The notes: generated by a model not told the origin, from the sequence alone. A stretch of 64,000 nt of DNA from Gammaproteobacteria bacterium (GCA_024234995.1 JACKNF010000003.1:248001-312000), one strand, 5' to 3'. Numbered from the stretch's first letter, positions 51,741-61,609 are shown. Program-made: numbers and translations.

Positions 51741-53963
51741 TCACTTCTGGGTGTATTGATGTAGCCACTCGCCGAGCTGTTCAGCGGGCATGGGAGGGGC
51801 ATATAGATAACCTTGAGCAGTTGTACATCCCAAACCGCGTAGAAAACCAGCCTGCTCAAGAGTTTCTACGCCTTCTGCGATCGAATCCACCCGCAGTTTT
51901 TGACTCAAGCCCACAATCGTTTCGGCGTACATGCCGCCTTTGCCTTGTTGTATTTCGCGAACAAAGCTTCGATCAATTTTAAGGCAGTCGATCGGCAAAG
52001 ATTGCAATTGTCCCAATGAAGAATAGCCTGTGCCGAAGTCATCGATCGCAATCTGAACACCCAGCTGCTTGAGCGCTTCCAGACTTTGCAGCACTACCTT
52101 CGGTTCATCCATAGCGATACTTTCGGTGATTTCTAATTCGAGCAGAGATGGCGGCATCCGATAATGTTCCAGGACATACGCCACCTTCTCAATGAGGCCG
52201 GCCTTACGAAATTGCGCCATGCTGACATTAACCGCCATTTTCAGTGATCCAAACCCGGCTGCTGCAAGCTGCGCATACTGGGCACAGGCCTGTTCCAGAA
52301 CCCAGACACCGATCTGAATAATCAGGCCAGAGTATTCGGCAAGCGGGATGAACACATCAGGAGGCTGGATGAAACCACGCGTACCGTCCTCTGGCCAACG
52401 CACCAGCGCCTCAAACCCTGTGACTGCACCCGTGGCCAAGGCAATTTGCGGTTGATACCAAACCTGTAACTTGCCCGACTGGAAATCCTGCCGCAGGTGA
52501 CGGATCACCTCGACCCGCCAACGAGTATTATCTTCCATTTCCGCTAGATAATACTCGTAATGAGCCGAGAGGCTGCGCTTGGCACGATTGAGCGCAATAT
52601 TGATCCGTTTGAGCAAAGTAATGCCGGAATCCGCATTGTCCAGATTGCGGCACAACCCCATGGTGATCGTGACAGGAAATTGATACTCACCAACTTCGAA
52701 AGGGTCCTGGAATAAGGCCAGCAGGTTTGTGGCATTAACCTGGGATTCGGGGCCAAGCACCCCAAACACGTCGGCACCGACCCGGGCCAGCCGGCATTCC
52801 GGCCCAAGTCGGGCTCGTAACCGTGCAGCGACTGCCACCAGAAACATGTTACCGATATCTTGGCCAAGACCGTCGTTAAGATCGGTAAAGTGATCAATAT
52901 CCAATAATGCCGCTACAGTATCCACCTGTGCCTGAGCGACGGCATCAAGGTCAGCAATGAATTGCAGGCGGTTTGGTAGTTGCGTCAGCGGATCATGATA
53001 AGCAATATAGTTGAGACGCTCGACCAGCTTAACATTGCGAAAACAAGCAGCGATGTTCGCAACGAACACTTCGAGCAGCGGGCGGTCCAGAGCGGTCAGC
53101 GCTTGCTCCGTATCGAGAAAGATGGCCGCTTCCTGGTGAGGAGCAACTTTCAGATAGAGTACTGTGTAATCAGTGCCAAACTGATGCTGACCTTGAGATA
53201 CACTGGCCAGAATCGCTGAGACGATCCGCCGATCCGGCAAGGTTTCTAATGGCTGCGCGATATAACGGGCATACCGGCCCGCGGCGCTGACCACGTAGCA
53301 GTGCTGATCGTCGCCACCGGATGGTGCGCCTTTTTGCGTGCAGACGATGCCATCCAGCGGTAGTTTGAACAGTGCGGTCAGCTGCGTCAGCACCCCTTCG
53401 GCCAAGCCGGAGATTGCATGCTGCTCCATCAGGTCAGCAGCCGCGCCGACGATCAGTTCCAGACCTCGCCGGTTTTGGGCAATAGCATACAGTTGCTGAT
53501 AGGAGCGTAGCGCAGCACTGACGGTGGAGATCAGCCGGGTGTGGGTCAGCTCAGCCTTTGTGCGATAGTCATTGATATCGTATTCGTGAATAACGGCCAA
53601 TTCCGGCGCATAGCCAGGCTGACCCGTACGCAGAATGATCCGGCATTCTGTCAGCTTCAGTTCATCGCGAATGTACTCCACCAAGTCAAGGCCAGCCTGC
53701 TCGGTTTCCATCACCACGTCCAGCAGGGCCACAGCAATGTCAGGGTGCTCGCGCAAGTGCTTGTGTGCTTCCAGGCCGCTATACGCATGCAGCAGGCGCA
53801 AGGGCCGTCCGAAAACATACTGATCACGCAAGACAAATTGCGTCGTGTTATGCACCTCATGATCATCATCGACCACTAATATTTTCCATGGCAAGACTTG
53901 GATGGCCTGCTGAACGTCTGGGGATTCTGTATCGTTTATAAACTGGATTAACTCATCGGTCAT
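51741..53963 (-). CDS. REC-DUF3369-GGDEF(degenerate)-EAL protein
   Basis: The 740 residues contain a receiver (about 27-150; VVDDDHEV and ALLDVVMETEQ), DUF3369 (about 165-320), a GGDEF-fold domain whose signature is GADVF rather than GGDEF (about 325-480) and an EAL domain (about 490-735) with FEALVRW, EITES, DDFGTGYSSL, KIDRSF and EGVE. It should therefore act mainly as a phosphorylation-controlled c-di-GMP phosphodiesterase. It lacks the two PAS domains of its paralogue. It overlaps the upstream kinase stop by 4 bp (ATGA). Confidence 0.92.
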   Translation of the reverse strand: MTDELIQFINDTESPDVQQAIQVLPWKILVVDDDHEVHNTTQFVLRDQYVFGRPLRLLHAYSGLEAHKHLREHPDIAVALLDVVMETEQAGLDLVEYIRDELKLTECRIILRTGQPGYAPELAVIHEYDINDYRTKAELTHTRLISTVSAALRSYQQLYAIAQNRRGLELIVGAAADLMEQHAISGLAEGVLTQLTALFKLPLDGIVCTQKGAPSGGDDQHCYVVSAAGRYARYIAQPLETLPDRRIVSAILASVSQGQHQFGTDYTVLYLKVAPHQEAAIFLDTEQALTALDRPLLEVFVANIAACFRNVKLVERLNYIAYHDPLTQLPNRLQFIADLDAVAQAQVDTVAALLDIDHFTDLNDGLGQDIGNMFLVAVAARLRARLGPECRLARVGADVFGVLGPESQVNATNLLALFQDPFEVGEYQFPVTITMGLCRNLDNADSGITLLKRINIALNRAKRSLSAHYEYYLAEMEDNTRWRVEVIRHLRQDFQSGKLQVWYQPQIALATGAVTGFEALVRWPEDGTRGFIQPPDVFIPLAEYSGLIIQIGVWVLEQACAQYAQLAAAGFGSLKMAVNVSMAQFRKAGLIEKVAYVLEHYRMPPSLLELEITESIAMDEPKVVLQSLEALKQLGVQIAIDDFGTGYSSLGQLQSLPIDCLKIDRSFVREIQQGKGGMYAETIVGLSQKLRVDSIAEGVETLEQAGFLRGLGCTTAQGYLYAPPMPAEQLGEWLHQYTQK
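53542..53810. repeat. 269-bp identical block, copy 2
   Basis: Partner of 49504-49772. The identity stops at the GRP codons of the receiver, and the first 52 codons of the two genes differ. Confidence 0.9.
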
Positions 53964-56095
53964 ATGAGCGCACCTAAAGTGGCCTTTTCAGGGGCGGTTT
54001 GAGGGAGAATAAGTGTAAAGGTAACCCCTTTACCCGCACGATTAAATCCTTGAATCGTTCCACCAAGTATTCCTATGACTAGATTATAGACAATATAGAG
54101 ACCCAATCCACTACCGCCGCTGCCTATTTTCGTGGTAAAAAATGGTTCGAAAATGCGATTAAGTATCAATTCCGGAATACCAGCTCCATTATCTGTATAA
54201 TCAAGCTGTATGCGGGCCGCCCCGCACGCCATGGCGTTAATATGAATGACTCCCGCTTCCATCCCGCTGAAGCCATGAATAAGGGAATTGCCAATCAAAT
54301 TAGCAATGACCTGTTCTAACGGGCCTGGGTAACTATCCAGCTCCAGATCGCCAGGAATGTCTTGTTCGATGCGATGAGCCGTGTGCTTGAATTGCGGCCG
54401 CAAGGTGACCAGCACCTCCTCAATCGTTTCACGCAGGTTGAAACGCCGCCGCCGCATACTGGCCTGATCCACCGCCACTTGCTTGAAATGCCCTATCAAA
54501 TCTGCCGCACGGGCCGTGTTGCGTTCCAGGAGATCCACCGCCTCCTGGCCCTGCCTCAGAAACACCTCCATCTGGGAACGGCGCAAGGCGCCCGATTCAA
54601 CCGCCGCCGCAAATACGCGCAGATGTTCCCCAAAGGTGCTGGCAACCACGCGGGCGTTGCCCAGCGGTGTGTTCAGCTCATGCGCCACCCCAGCGACCAA
54701 TTGGCCTAAAGCCGCCAGTTTCTCCGACTGCACCAGTTGGGTCATGGCCTGGCGCAGATCTCCGTTGGCCCGTTGCAATGCCGCTGTGCGTTCGGCAACC
54801 AGTTCTTCCAGGTGCTCCCGGTGCCGTTGCAGTTCCTCTTCGGCCCGCTTGCGCTCGGTAATATCGACGATGTTGCCGAAAACACGCACAATTTTTCCAT
54901 CCTGGTACTCGGGTTTGCCAATGGTGCGAACCCATTTATCGTCCCCCTGGACATTCTTGAATCTCAGTTCAAGATCGTAAGGCTCCCCCTCTTCGACCGC
55001 TCGTTTGAACGCCTGCCCGATGATGGCTGCATCGCCAGCGGTATAGAATGCGATGTTTTGCTGTATATCATCCGGGTCGTACTCCGCAGGCGTAAGCCCA
55101 TGTATACGATAGACTTCGTTTGTCCATGCAAATTTCTTGGACACGGGGTCATACTCCCAGCCGCCTGCCTGAGTGAGATGCTGGGTTTCATTCAGCAAGG
55201 ACTCGCTCTTTATCAGCGCTTCCTCAGCCTGTTTGCGCTCAGTGATGTCGATGCCGACGCCAAAAAAGTAGTCAAATGTCTGATTCTTAAACACCGGACG
55301 CCTATGCCACTCGACCAGGCGTTCCTGTCCGTCCTTAGTCAGGATATGATTTTCACTCTTCAACGGCTGCTTCAGGGAAACGATCTGGTTGAAGATCCAC
55401 GCGAGCACCGCATGCTCCCTTTCCGGCACAAAGGTTTGGATATAGTCCGCACCCATTACCTCCCCGGCAGCGTAACCCAGCGCGCCGAGCATGGATTCGT
55501 TCATCATCAATGTCTTGCCATCTGCCCCGATGGCTACAAAAAACGCGGGTGAGGCCTGAATCAATGTCCTGTTGAAATCCCGCTCATCGCACAACGCAAG
55601 ATTGGCCTTGACCAGCTCCGCAGTCCGCACCTTCACACGCTGCTCCAATTCAATCTGCGCCTGCTCCAAGCGGCGCTGCAAGCAGCGCAGTTCCAGGTGA
55701 GTACGCACCCGCGCTAACACTTCCGCCGGCTCGAAAGGCTTGGTGATGTAATCCACACCCCCAACAGCAAAACTACGAATCTTGTCGGCGGCCTCATTCA
55801 AGGCGCTGATGAAGATCACCGGTATGGCATGCGTATGCGGATCGGCCTTCAATCGCTGACAGACGGCATAGCCGTCGAGATCGGGCATCCGTACGTCCAG
55901 CAGGATCAAATCCGGCGCATAGGCCGCTACCGAACGCAACGCCAGCGCGCCGCTCGACGCTGGACGGACTCGATATCCTTGCTCAACAAGCAGATTCACC
56001 AACAGCTTGAGGTTGGCAGGCATGTCGTCCACGACCAAAATTTCGGGGGTAGCTTCGTCAAGCGCTCCGGCAAATCCTGGCGCAGGATCGGTCAT
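53960..56095 (-). CDS. REC-PAS-PAS sensor histidine kinase
   Basis: The 711-residue soluble kinase starts with a receiver domain (about 17-135; VVDDMPAN and phospho-Asp in LILLDVRMPD). A coiled coil, two PAS domains (about 170-290 and 300-420, each ending DITERK) and a second coiled coil follow. The dimerisation domain has its H-box in AGVAHELNTPLGNA (His near 472), and the HATPase domain (about 580-700) has NLIGNSL, DNGAGIP and GSGGSGLGLYIV. There is no transmembrane segment. It overlaps its neighbours by 4 bp at both ends (ATGA). Its catalytic half shares 600 identical bp with the kinase at 59126. Confidence 0.93.
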   Translation of the reverse strand: MTDPAPGFAGALDEATPEILVVDDMPANLKLLVNLLVEQGYRVRPASSGALALRSVAAYAPDLILLDVRMPDLDGYAVCQRLKADPHTHAIPVIFISALNEAADKIRSFAVGGVDYITKPFEPAEVLARVRTHLELRCLQRRLEQAQIELEQRVKVRTAELVKANLALCDERDFNRTLIQASPAFFVAIGADGKTLMMNESMLGALGYAAGEVMGADYIQTFVPEREHAVLAWIFNQIVSLKQPLKSENHILTKDGQERLVEWHRRPVFKNQTFDYFFGVGIDITERKQAEEALIKSESLLNETQHLTQAGGWEYDPVSKKFAWTNEVYRIHGLTPAEYDPDDIQQNIAFYTAGDAAIIGQAFKRAVEEGEPYDLELRFKNVQGDDKWVRTIGKPEYQDGKIVRVFGNIVDITERKRAEEELQRHREHLEELVAERTAALQRANGDLRQAMTQLVQSEKLAALGQLVAGVAHELNTPLGNARVVASTFGEHLRVFAAAVESGALRRSQMEVFLRQGQEAVDLLERNTARAADLIGHFKQVAVDQASMRRRRFNLRETIEEVLVTLRPQFKHTAHRIEQDIPGDLELDSYPGPLEQVIANLIGNSLIHGFSGMEAGVIHINAMACGAARIQLDYTDNGAGIPELILNRIFEPFFTTKIGSGGSGLGLYIVYNLVIGILGGTIQGFNRAGKGVTFTLILPQTAPEKATLGALI
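54255..54854. repeat. 600-bp identical block shared by two kinases, copy 1
   Basis: Identical to 59412-60011 (offset 5157). It covers the coiled coil after the last PAS, the His dimerisation domain and the first half of the HATPase domain. Sequence outside the block differs at once. The third kinase (61638) is only similar here. Confidence 0.95.
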
Positions 56096-59070
56096 GAAGG
56101 GGGCTCCGTAGACATGTAGGCCGCATCGTCGAGCAGATTCAGTACGCGCTCATGGTGAAACTCTTGGATTTGATCGTGCAGCCAAGCGCCAAGTTCAGCA
56201 TCGAGTGCAGCAACACGCCTGGCTTGTTCATGGGCGCGCGATCCGTCCAGAGACAGCACGGCATCGTGAAGTTCCCGCCGCAAGGATTCGGGCAAAGCAC
56301 ACAGCCGCGCGGCATTTGGCGCCGCCAAGGCTGGCGCCGGTGTCCGGGGCTCAGGCACGTCTGTATATCGAAACGCCAGATTCAGATGCTGGCCCAGCAT
56401 CGCTAGCAATTCAGCCTCACGAAACGGCTTGCGCAGGAAATCGTCGCAGCCGGCAGCGAGCACCCGCTCGCGTTCTTCCGAAAAAACGCTGGCGGTGAGG
56501 GCCAGAACTTTGGTGCGCCGCACCGGTTCCCCGGCACGAATGTGCCGGGTGACGGCATAGCCGTCCAATCCTGGCATGCGGATGTCCAGCCAGACCAGAT
56601 CCGGTTGCCATTCCTGCCACAACCGCAGTGCTGCCTCCCCGTCCTCTGCCTCGCGCACCTCAAAGCCAAGAGGCTTCAGTAAACCCGCTAATAGCTGCCG
56701 GTTAAACGTTTGATCGTCCACCACCAGAATCCGGTACGCAGGCTGGCCGGGCGCCAGCCCAATGACGGTGCGTTCGGCCGGGGGCAGCTCGACCCCGGCG
56801 CTCATTTCCAGGTCCAGTTCAAAACCGAAGCAGCTACCCTGCCCCGGCTGGCTGTCGATCGCAAGATCACCGCCTAATAGGTGCACGTATTGACGGCTGA
56901 TGGCCAGCCCTAGACCGGTGCCTTCTTGGGTCCGCCGCCCGGTCTGCGTCTGCGTGAATGCCTGGAACAACTGTTCCCGCTCTTCCAGGCCGATACCCGG
57001 CCCGCTGTCGGCAACCGTGAAACGCACCCGGCAGCGTCCAGCAGCGCCCCTTTCTTCATCCAGCCGGGCCACGTTGAGCCACACTCCGCCCTTGGTAGTG
57101 AATTTGATCGCATTGCCCAGCAAATTGATCAGCACCTGACGCAGCTTAGCCGCATCGGTGTGCACGTAACGCGGCGTGTCCAGCGTCCATTTCACCTGCA
57201 ATAACAGGTTCTTATCCGCTGCCCGATGCCAGAACAGGCTCTGCAAATCCTCCAGCAGCATGTGCAGATCACTGTCTTCGGGCTGGTAGATGGCCTGCCC
57301 CGCCTCAATCTTCGAGAGATCCAATACACCGTTGATGAGGCCTAGCAGGTGCTCACCGCTGCGGTGGATAATGTCCAAGCTGCCGCGCTGCTCCGCTGAC
57401 AGGGAGGTTCGATCGGCCGACGCCTCGCGCCGCATCAACCCGGAAAAGCCGAGAATGGCATTCAGCGGCGTACGCAATTCGTGACTCATGTTGGCCAGGA
57501 ATACACTCTTGGCCTGGTTCGCCGCTTCAGCGGATTCTTTGGCCTGCTCCAGCGCCAGGGTGCGCTCCCGCACTAATTCCTCCAAGTGATCCCTGTATTG
57601 AATGAGTTCCTGTTCAGCCCGTTGCCGGTCAGCGATAAACCGTGCCTGCTGGATATTTTGATAGGCCTTGAAAGAGAGTTCGTTGGAAAAAAGAAAAAGC
57701 ATCTGGGCAATTTTCTCGAAGCGCTCCCTGGACATGATGGGAACTTCCGCCAGCGCCGCCTGAAATTCAACCGGATCGGCCCCAATCTCGGCAGCGTATT
57801 GAGACAGACGGGTTTCATCCAACGCTTCGTTTTTAACCTGACCGATCAGCCAGTTGGCAAGATGCCTGCCGCCAAGGGTAATACTGGCGCCTGCATCCCA
57901 TAAACCTCCACTGAGACAGGGCTGAATGGTCGGTCCTGCAAGATTGTGGCGACCGATAATAGCGTCGGAGTAAAAACAATTTGTCATTCCTTTCAATGTC
58001 TTGCGAATAACGTCACTGCATAAACGGCAAAAATTGCTTGGCCGGGTAATGGGCGTGCCATCCGGCTGGGTGATGATGGATGCAACACCGGTCGCTTCAG
58101 CAAATGCATCTTGGAGACGCTGGACATCTTCGAGATTGAACAAATCTGTGAATTGAATCGCCGCGGATGTATCCAGAGGCTGAGTGAGTGCCAGGATTTG
58201 CTTTTGCAAGGCCATTTCGTTCCGCTTGTGTTCAGCAATATCCACATGGGTGCCAACCATCCGCAGCGGATGACCGGCGGCATCCCGCTCAATGACCTTG
58301 CCGCGGCCATTGATCCACTTCCACTCATCTGTCTTGGTGCGCATGCGGAATTCGACGTTGTAATCGGCGATCCGATTCTCAAAATGGGCTTGAATGCTTG
58401 CTTCCACCGGGGCCAGATCGTCAGGGTGGACCCGGTCGCGCCAACTGGCGTATCCGGCCGGAAACTCGCCAGGCGTATAGCCAAGCATCGTGTACCAGCG
58501 GTCGCTGAAGAAAGCATCGTCCGTTCGCACATTCCAATCCCAAGCTCCATCGCTGGTGGCATCGATCACCAGCCGCAAGCGCTCTTCGCTTTCTTGCAAG
58601 GCGTGATGGGTGGCGGTTAGCTCTGTGGTGCGCATCTCCATGCGCTGTTCCAGTTCAGCTTGGGTTTGCGCCAGCCGTTGTTGCAAACGTCTCAGTTCCA
58701 GATGCGTTTTGACCCGCATCAACACTTCAGCCGGATCAAAGGGCTTGGCAATGTAATCCACGCCACCCGCGGCCAAGCCTTGGGCTTTGTCAGTGGCTCC
58801 ATGCAAGGCAGTGATGAAAATCACCGGGACGGGATCAAGGTGAGGTCCGGCTTTCAATTGCCGGCAAATCGCATAACTGTCCTGTTCTGGCATCTGCATA
58901 TCCAACAAGATCAAGTCGGGCGTCTTGGTGGCTACAGACGACAATGCCAGCACACCGCTTGAGGCTGCACAAACATGATATCCCTGTCCGGTGAGTATGT
59001 CCGTCAGCAGCGTAAGGTCAGCCGATATGCTTTCCACGATCAGAATTTCGGCCGTTGCTTCATCAAGCAT
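56092..59070 (-). CDS. REC-PAS-PocR-HisKA-HATPase-REC hybrid histidine kinase
   Basis: The 992 residues run: a receiver-like domain (about 8-125) that has lost the acidic pair (VES replaces VDD) but keeps LILLDMQMP; a PAS domain (about 160-290); a PocR sensory domain (about 300-470) with FTDLFNLEDVQRLQDAF and Cys-rich FCRLC, NCFYSD and QPCLSGGLWDAG; HisKA with MSHELRTPLNAILG (His near 529); HATPase with NLLGNAIKFT and GTGLGLAISR; and a C-terminal receiver with VVDDQ and LDIRMPG (Asp near 827). A helical tail follows. PocR domains bind small ligands such as hydrocarbon derivatives. It overlaps the downstream kinase by ATGA. Confidence 0.93.
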   Translation of the reverse strand: MLDEATAEILIVESISADLTLLTDILTGQGYHVCAASSGVLALSSVATKTPDLILLDMQMPEQDSYAICRQLKAGPHLDPVPVIFITALHGATDKAQGLAAGGVDYIAKPFDPAEVLMRVKTHLELRRLQQRLAQTQAELEQRMEMRTTELTATHHALQESEERLRLVIDATSDGAWDWNVRTDDAFFSDRWYTMLGYTPGEFPAGYASWRDRVHPDDLAPVEASIQAHFENRIADYNVEFRMRTKTDEWKWINGRGKVIERDAAGHPLRMVGTHVDIAEHKRNEMALQKQILALTQPLDTSAAIQFTDLFNLEDVQRLQDAFAEATGVASIITQPDGTPITRPSNFCRLCSDVIRKTLKGMTNCFYSDAIIGRHNLAGPTIQPCLSGGLWDAGASITLGGRHLANWLIGQVKNEALDETRLSQYAAEIGADPVEFQAALAEVPIMSRERFEKIAQMLFLFSNELSFKAYQNIQQARFIADRQRAEQELIQYRDHLEELVRERTLALEQAKESAEAANQAKSVFLANMSHELRTPLNAILGFSGLMRREASADRTSLSAEQRGSLDIIHRSGEHLLGLINGVLDLSKIEAGQAIYQPEDSDLHMLLEDLQSLFWHRAADKNLLLQVKWTLDTPRYVHTDAAKLRQVLINLLGNAIKFTTKGGVWLNVARLDEERGAAGRCRVRFTVADSGPGIGLEEREQLFQAFTQTQTGRRTQEGTGLGLAISRQYVHLLGGDLAIDSQPGQGSCFGFELDLEMSAGVELPPAERTVIGLAPGQPAYRILVVDDQTFNRQLLAGLLKPLGFEVREAEDGEAALRLWQEWQPDLVWLDIRMPGLDGYAVTRHIRAGEPVRRTKVLALTASVFSEERERVLAAGCDDFLRKPFREAELLAMLGQHLNLAFRYTDVPEPRTPAPALAAPNAARLCALPESLRRELHDAVLSLDGSRAHEQARRVAALDAELGAWLHDQIQEFHHERVLNLLDDAAYMSTEPPS

Positions 59071-59125
59071 CTCGGGAAACCTCCTTTCGTGAGGTATCAG
59101 TCAGCCGGTGAAATCCGCCAACAAC

Positions 59126-61609
59126 CTAACCAGAAGCTGGCCGGTCCGGAGCAGTGCGGGGTAACGCCAGGCTAAAAGTGACGCCTTGGCCAGATGAGCT
59201 CTCCACCTGGATAGCGCCACCCAGCACCCCTGTAACGAGACTATAGACAATGTACAACCCCAGCCCGCTGCCACCCTGACCCAGCCGGGTGGTAAAAAAT
59301 GGCTCGAAAATATGGTTGAGGGTGTTGCTTGGAATACCCATACCATTATCGGCATAACGCAGGATCACTTGATCCGGCCCGCGTGCATGGGCCTGAAGCT
59401 GAATGCAGCCTGCTTCCATCCCGCTGAAGCCATGAATAAGGGAATTGCCAATCAAATTAGCAATGACCTGTTCTAACGGGCCTGGGTAACTATCCAGCTC
59501 CAGATCGCCAGGAATGTCTTGTTCGATGCGATGAGCCGTGTGCTTGAATTGCGGCCGCAAGGTGACCAGCACCTCCTCAATCGTTTCACGCAGGTTGAAA
59601 CGCCGCCGCCGCATACTGGCCTGATCCACCGCCACTTGCTTGAAATGCCCTATCAAATCTGCCGCACGGGCCGTGTTGCGTTCCAGGAGATCCACCGCCT
59701 CCTGGCCCTGCCTCAGAAACACCTCCATCTGGGAACGGCGCAAGGCGCCCGATTCAACCGCCGCCGCAAATACGCGCAGATGTTCCCCAAAGGTGCTGGC
59801 AACCACGCGGGCGTTGCCCAGCGGTGTGTTCAGCTCATGCGCCACCCCAGCGACCAATTGGCCTAAAGCCGCCAGTTTCTCCGACTGCACCAGTTGGGTC
59901 ATGGCCTGGCGCAGATCTCCGTTGGCCCGTTGCAATGCCGCTGTGCGTTCGGCAACCAGTTCTTCCAGGTGCTCCCGGTGCCGTTGCAGTTCCTCTTCGG
60001 CCCGCTTGCGCCCGGTGATATCGATACAGATTCCCGTCATGCGATTTGATGGGTTCTGTTTGTCCGAAAACAAGATGCCTCGCACCTCGATCCAGCCTCT
60101 CTTACCATCACCGCGGATGATTTCATGCTCGTATTGAATGACGGCTGGCGCATAAGCGCTGCTCAGAAATTCCTGAACCCTGCTATCCACATCCTCACGG
60201 GCTTCAGGGGCAGCAAAACGCAGATAGGCCTCGTAAGTTTCCTCAAACTCACCCGCACCGATACCAAAAATGTTCTGCGTCTCTGGTGACCACACGACAT
60301 GGTTATTCGTAATGTCCCATTCCCATGTGCCCATGGATGCAGCCTGCAATGCCAGCCGTAAACGTTCTGTGCTCTCTTTCAGAAACTCCTCTGCCTGTTT
60401 GCGTTCGGTAATATCAAATAAAAGAGACAACAAAACATTCTGTTCCCCCAAGCGAATGAGTTCCACTGACCAAAGCACCTCGCGTATTTTGCCGGCCTTG
60501 GTGCGAAGACGCATCGGCATTTCCCGGACAACCTGATCAGCGCGGAGTTGCGCGATCATCTGTTCACGTATGCCGGGATCAGCCAAGACACCGAGTTCCA
60601 TGGAGGTGTGACCGATCATTTCCTCACGGGAATAACCCAATAAATGCTGTGCTTGCTCGTTGGCATCGAGGAAGCGGCCGGTTTCAATCTCGGAGATCAC
60701 CATCGGGGCTGGATTGATGTGGAAAGCCTTTGCAAAGCGTTCCTCACTCGCTCGTAATGCAGCCTCTGCCCGCTTGCGATCCGTGATGTCGCGCACGATA
60801 GCCCACATACCGGCTGGCTGGCTGGCCGCATCGCGCAGCAAAAATGTGCGCAGTTCAACTGGAAAAATAGCCCCGTCTTTCCGGCGGTACTCCTTCTCGT
60901 AAATGTCTGAATAGCCTCGCTTCAGAATCTGCTCTTCCACGATTCCCGCTTCGAAGGCATGCCATCGTTCAGGTGTCAGATCCTGGTACGTCAATTGGCG
61001 AAGCTCTTCTTCTGAGTAGCCGAGCATCATTTGATAGGCCACGTTGAATTCCTGAAGATTGCCAACCATATCGACGCTGATAAAGGCGTCCCGCATGGAT
61101 TCGTAGAGGCGGCGGTATTTGATTTCGCTTTCCCGCAACGCCTCTTCCGCCCGCATACGTTCCGAGATATCCCGGACGACAAGTATTCCTGTTTGCCGGT
61201 CGTCCACTGTAACCATCTTGGCCCAGCCATCCAAAGTATGCATCGCTCCATCGGCGCGCGCATACGCAACCCGCACAAGGATTGACTGGCCTGGCTTTGC
61301 AATTGCCTCCCGCGCTGCTTCACTCAACACAGGATGGAGCCCGGCGAGATGTGTTCCCAGCAAGTTTTCCCGGGCGCGCTCCAACATCTGGCATGCCGTA
61401 TCATTGGCATCCACAATATATAAGCGGACTACGTCAAAGAAGAGGATGAGTTCGCTACTTTGATCAAGCAGCTGGCGGAACCGTCTCAGCTCTGCATATT
61501 GGTGCTGAAGCTCAGGATAATAGCTTTTGCGGACCGAGCGCTCACCAAGACCAATGATCTTCTCTCGCAACGCATCCCAATCTTCAGGTGCTTCAGAGCG
61601 CTTCTTCAT
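59126..61609 (-). CDS. Multi-PAS sensor histidine kinase
   Basis: The 827 residues (ATG 61609, MKKRSEAPEDWDAL) have an N-terminal coiled coil and four PAS domains (about 45-160, 165-290, 295-415 and 420-545; linkers DISERMRAEEAL, DITDRKRAEAAL, DITERKQAEEFL). The same H-box as its neighbour follows (AGVAHELNTPLGNA, His near 591), then HATPase with DNGMGIP and GQGGSGLGLYIV. No transmembrane segment or receiver is present. The longer frame to 61687 overlaps the upstream kinase and is less likely. Its catalytic region contains the second copy of the 600-bp identical block. Confidence 0.92.
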   Translation of the reverse strand: MKKRSEAPEDWDALREKIIGLGERSVRKSYYPELQHQYAELRRFRQLLDQSSELILFFDVVRLYIVDANDTACQMLERARENLLGTHLAGLHPVLSEAAREAIAKPGQSILVRVAYARADGAMHTLDGWAKMVTVDDRQTGILVVRDISERMRAEEALRESEIKYRRLYESMRDAFISVDMVGNLQEFNVAYQMMLGYSEEELRQLTYQDLTPERWHAFEAGIVEEQILKRGYSDIYEKEYRRKDGAIFPVELRTFLLRDAASQPAGMWAIVRDITDRKRAEAALRASEERFAKAFHINPAPMVISEIETGRFLDANEQAQHLLGYSREEMIGHTSMELGVLADPGIREQMIAQLRADQVVREMPMRLRTKAGKIREVLWSVELIRLGEQNVLLSLLFDITERKQAEEFLKESTERLRLALQAASMGTWEWDITNNHVVWSPETQNIFGIGAGEFEETYEAYLRFAAPEAREDVDSRVQEFLSSAYAPAVIQYEHEIIRGDGKRGWIEVRGILFSDKQNPSNRMTGICIDITGRKRAEEELQRHREHLEELVAERTAALQRANGDLRQAMTQLVQSEKLAALGQLVAGVAHELNTPLGNARVVASTFGEHLRVFAAAVESGALRRSQMEVFLRQGQEAVDLLERNTARAADLIGHFKQVAVDQASMRRRRFNLRETIEEVLVTLRPQFKHTAHRIEQDIPGDLELDSYPGPLEQVIANLIGNSLIHGFSGMEAGCIQLQAHARGPDQVILRYADNGMGIPSNTLNHIFEPFFTTRLGQGGSGLGLYIVYSLVTGVLGGAIQVESSSGQGVTFSLALPRTAPDRPASG
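59412..60011. repeat. 600-bp identical block shared by two kinases, copy 2
   Basis: Partner of 54255-54854; the repeats are direct and 5157 bp apart. Recombination between them would delete the PocR kinase and fuse the other two. Confidence 0.95.

Noticed and set aside
54737..55552. 271-codon plus-strand open frame, and the other plus-strand frames at 54362-54980 and 59519-60137
   Set aside because: They are antisense to clear kinase genes. Their matching products merely reflect the 600-bp identical block.
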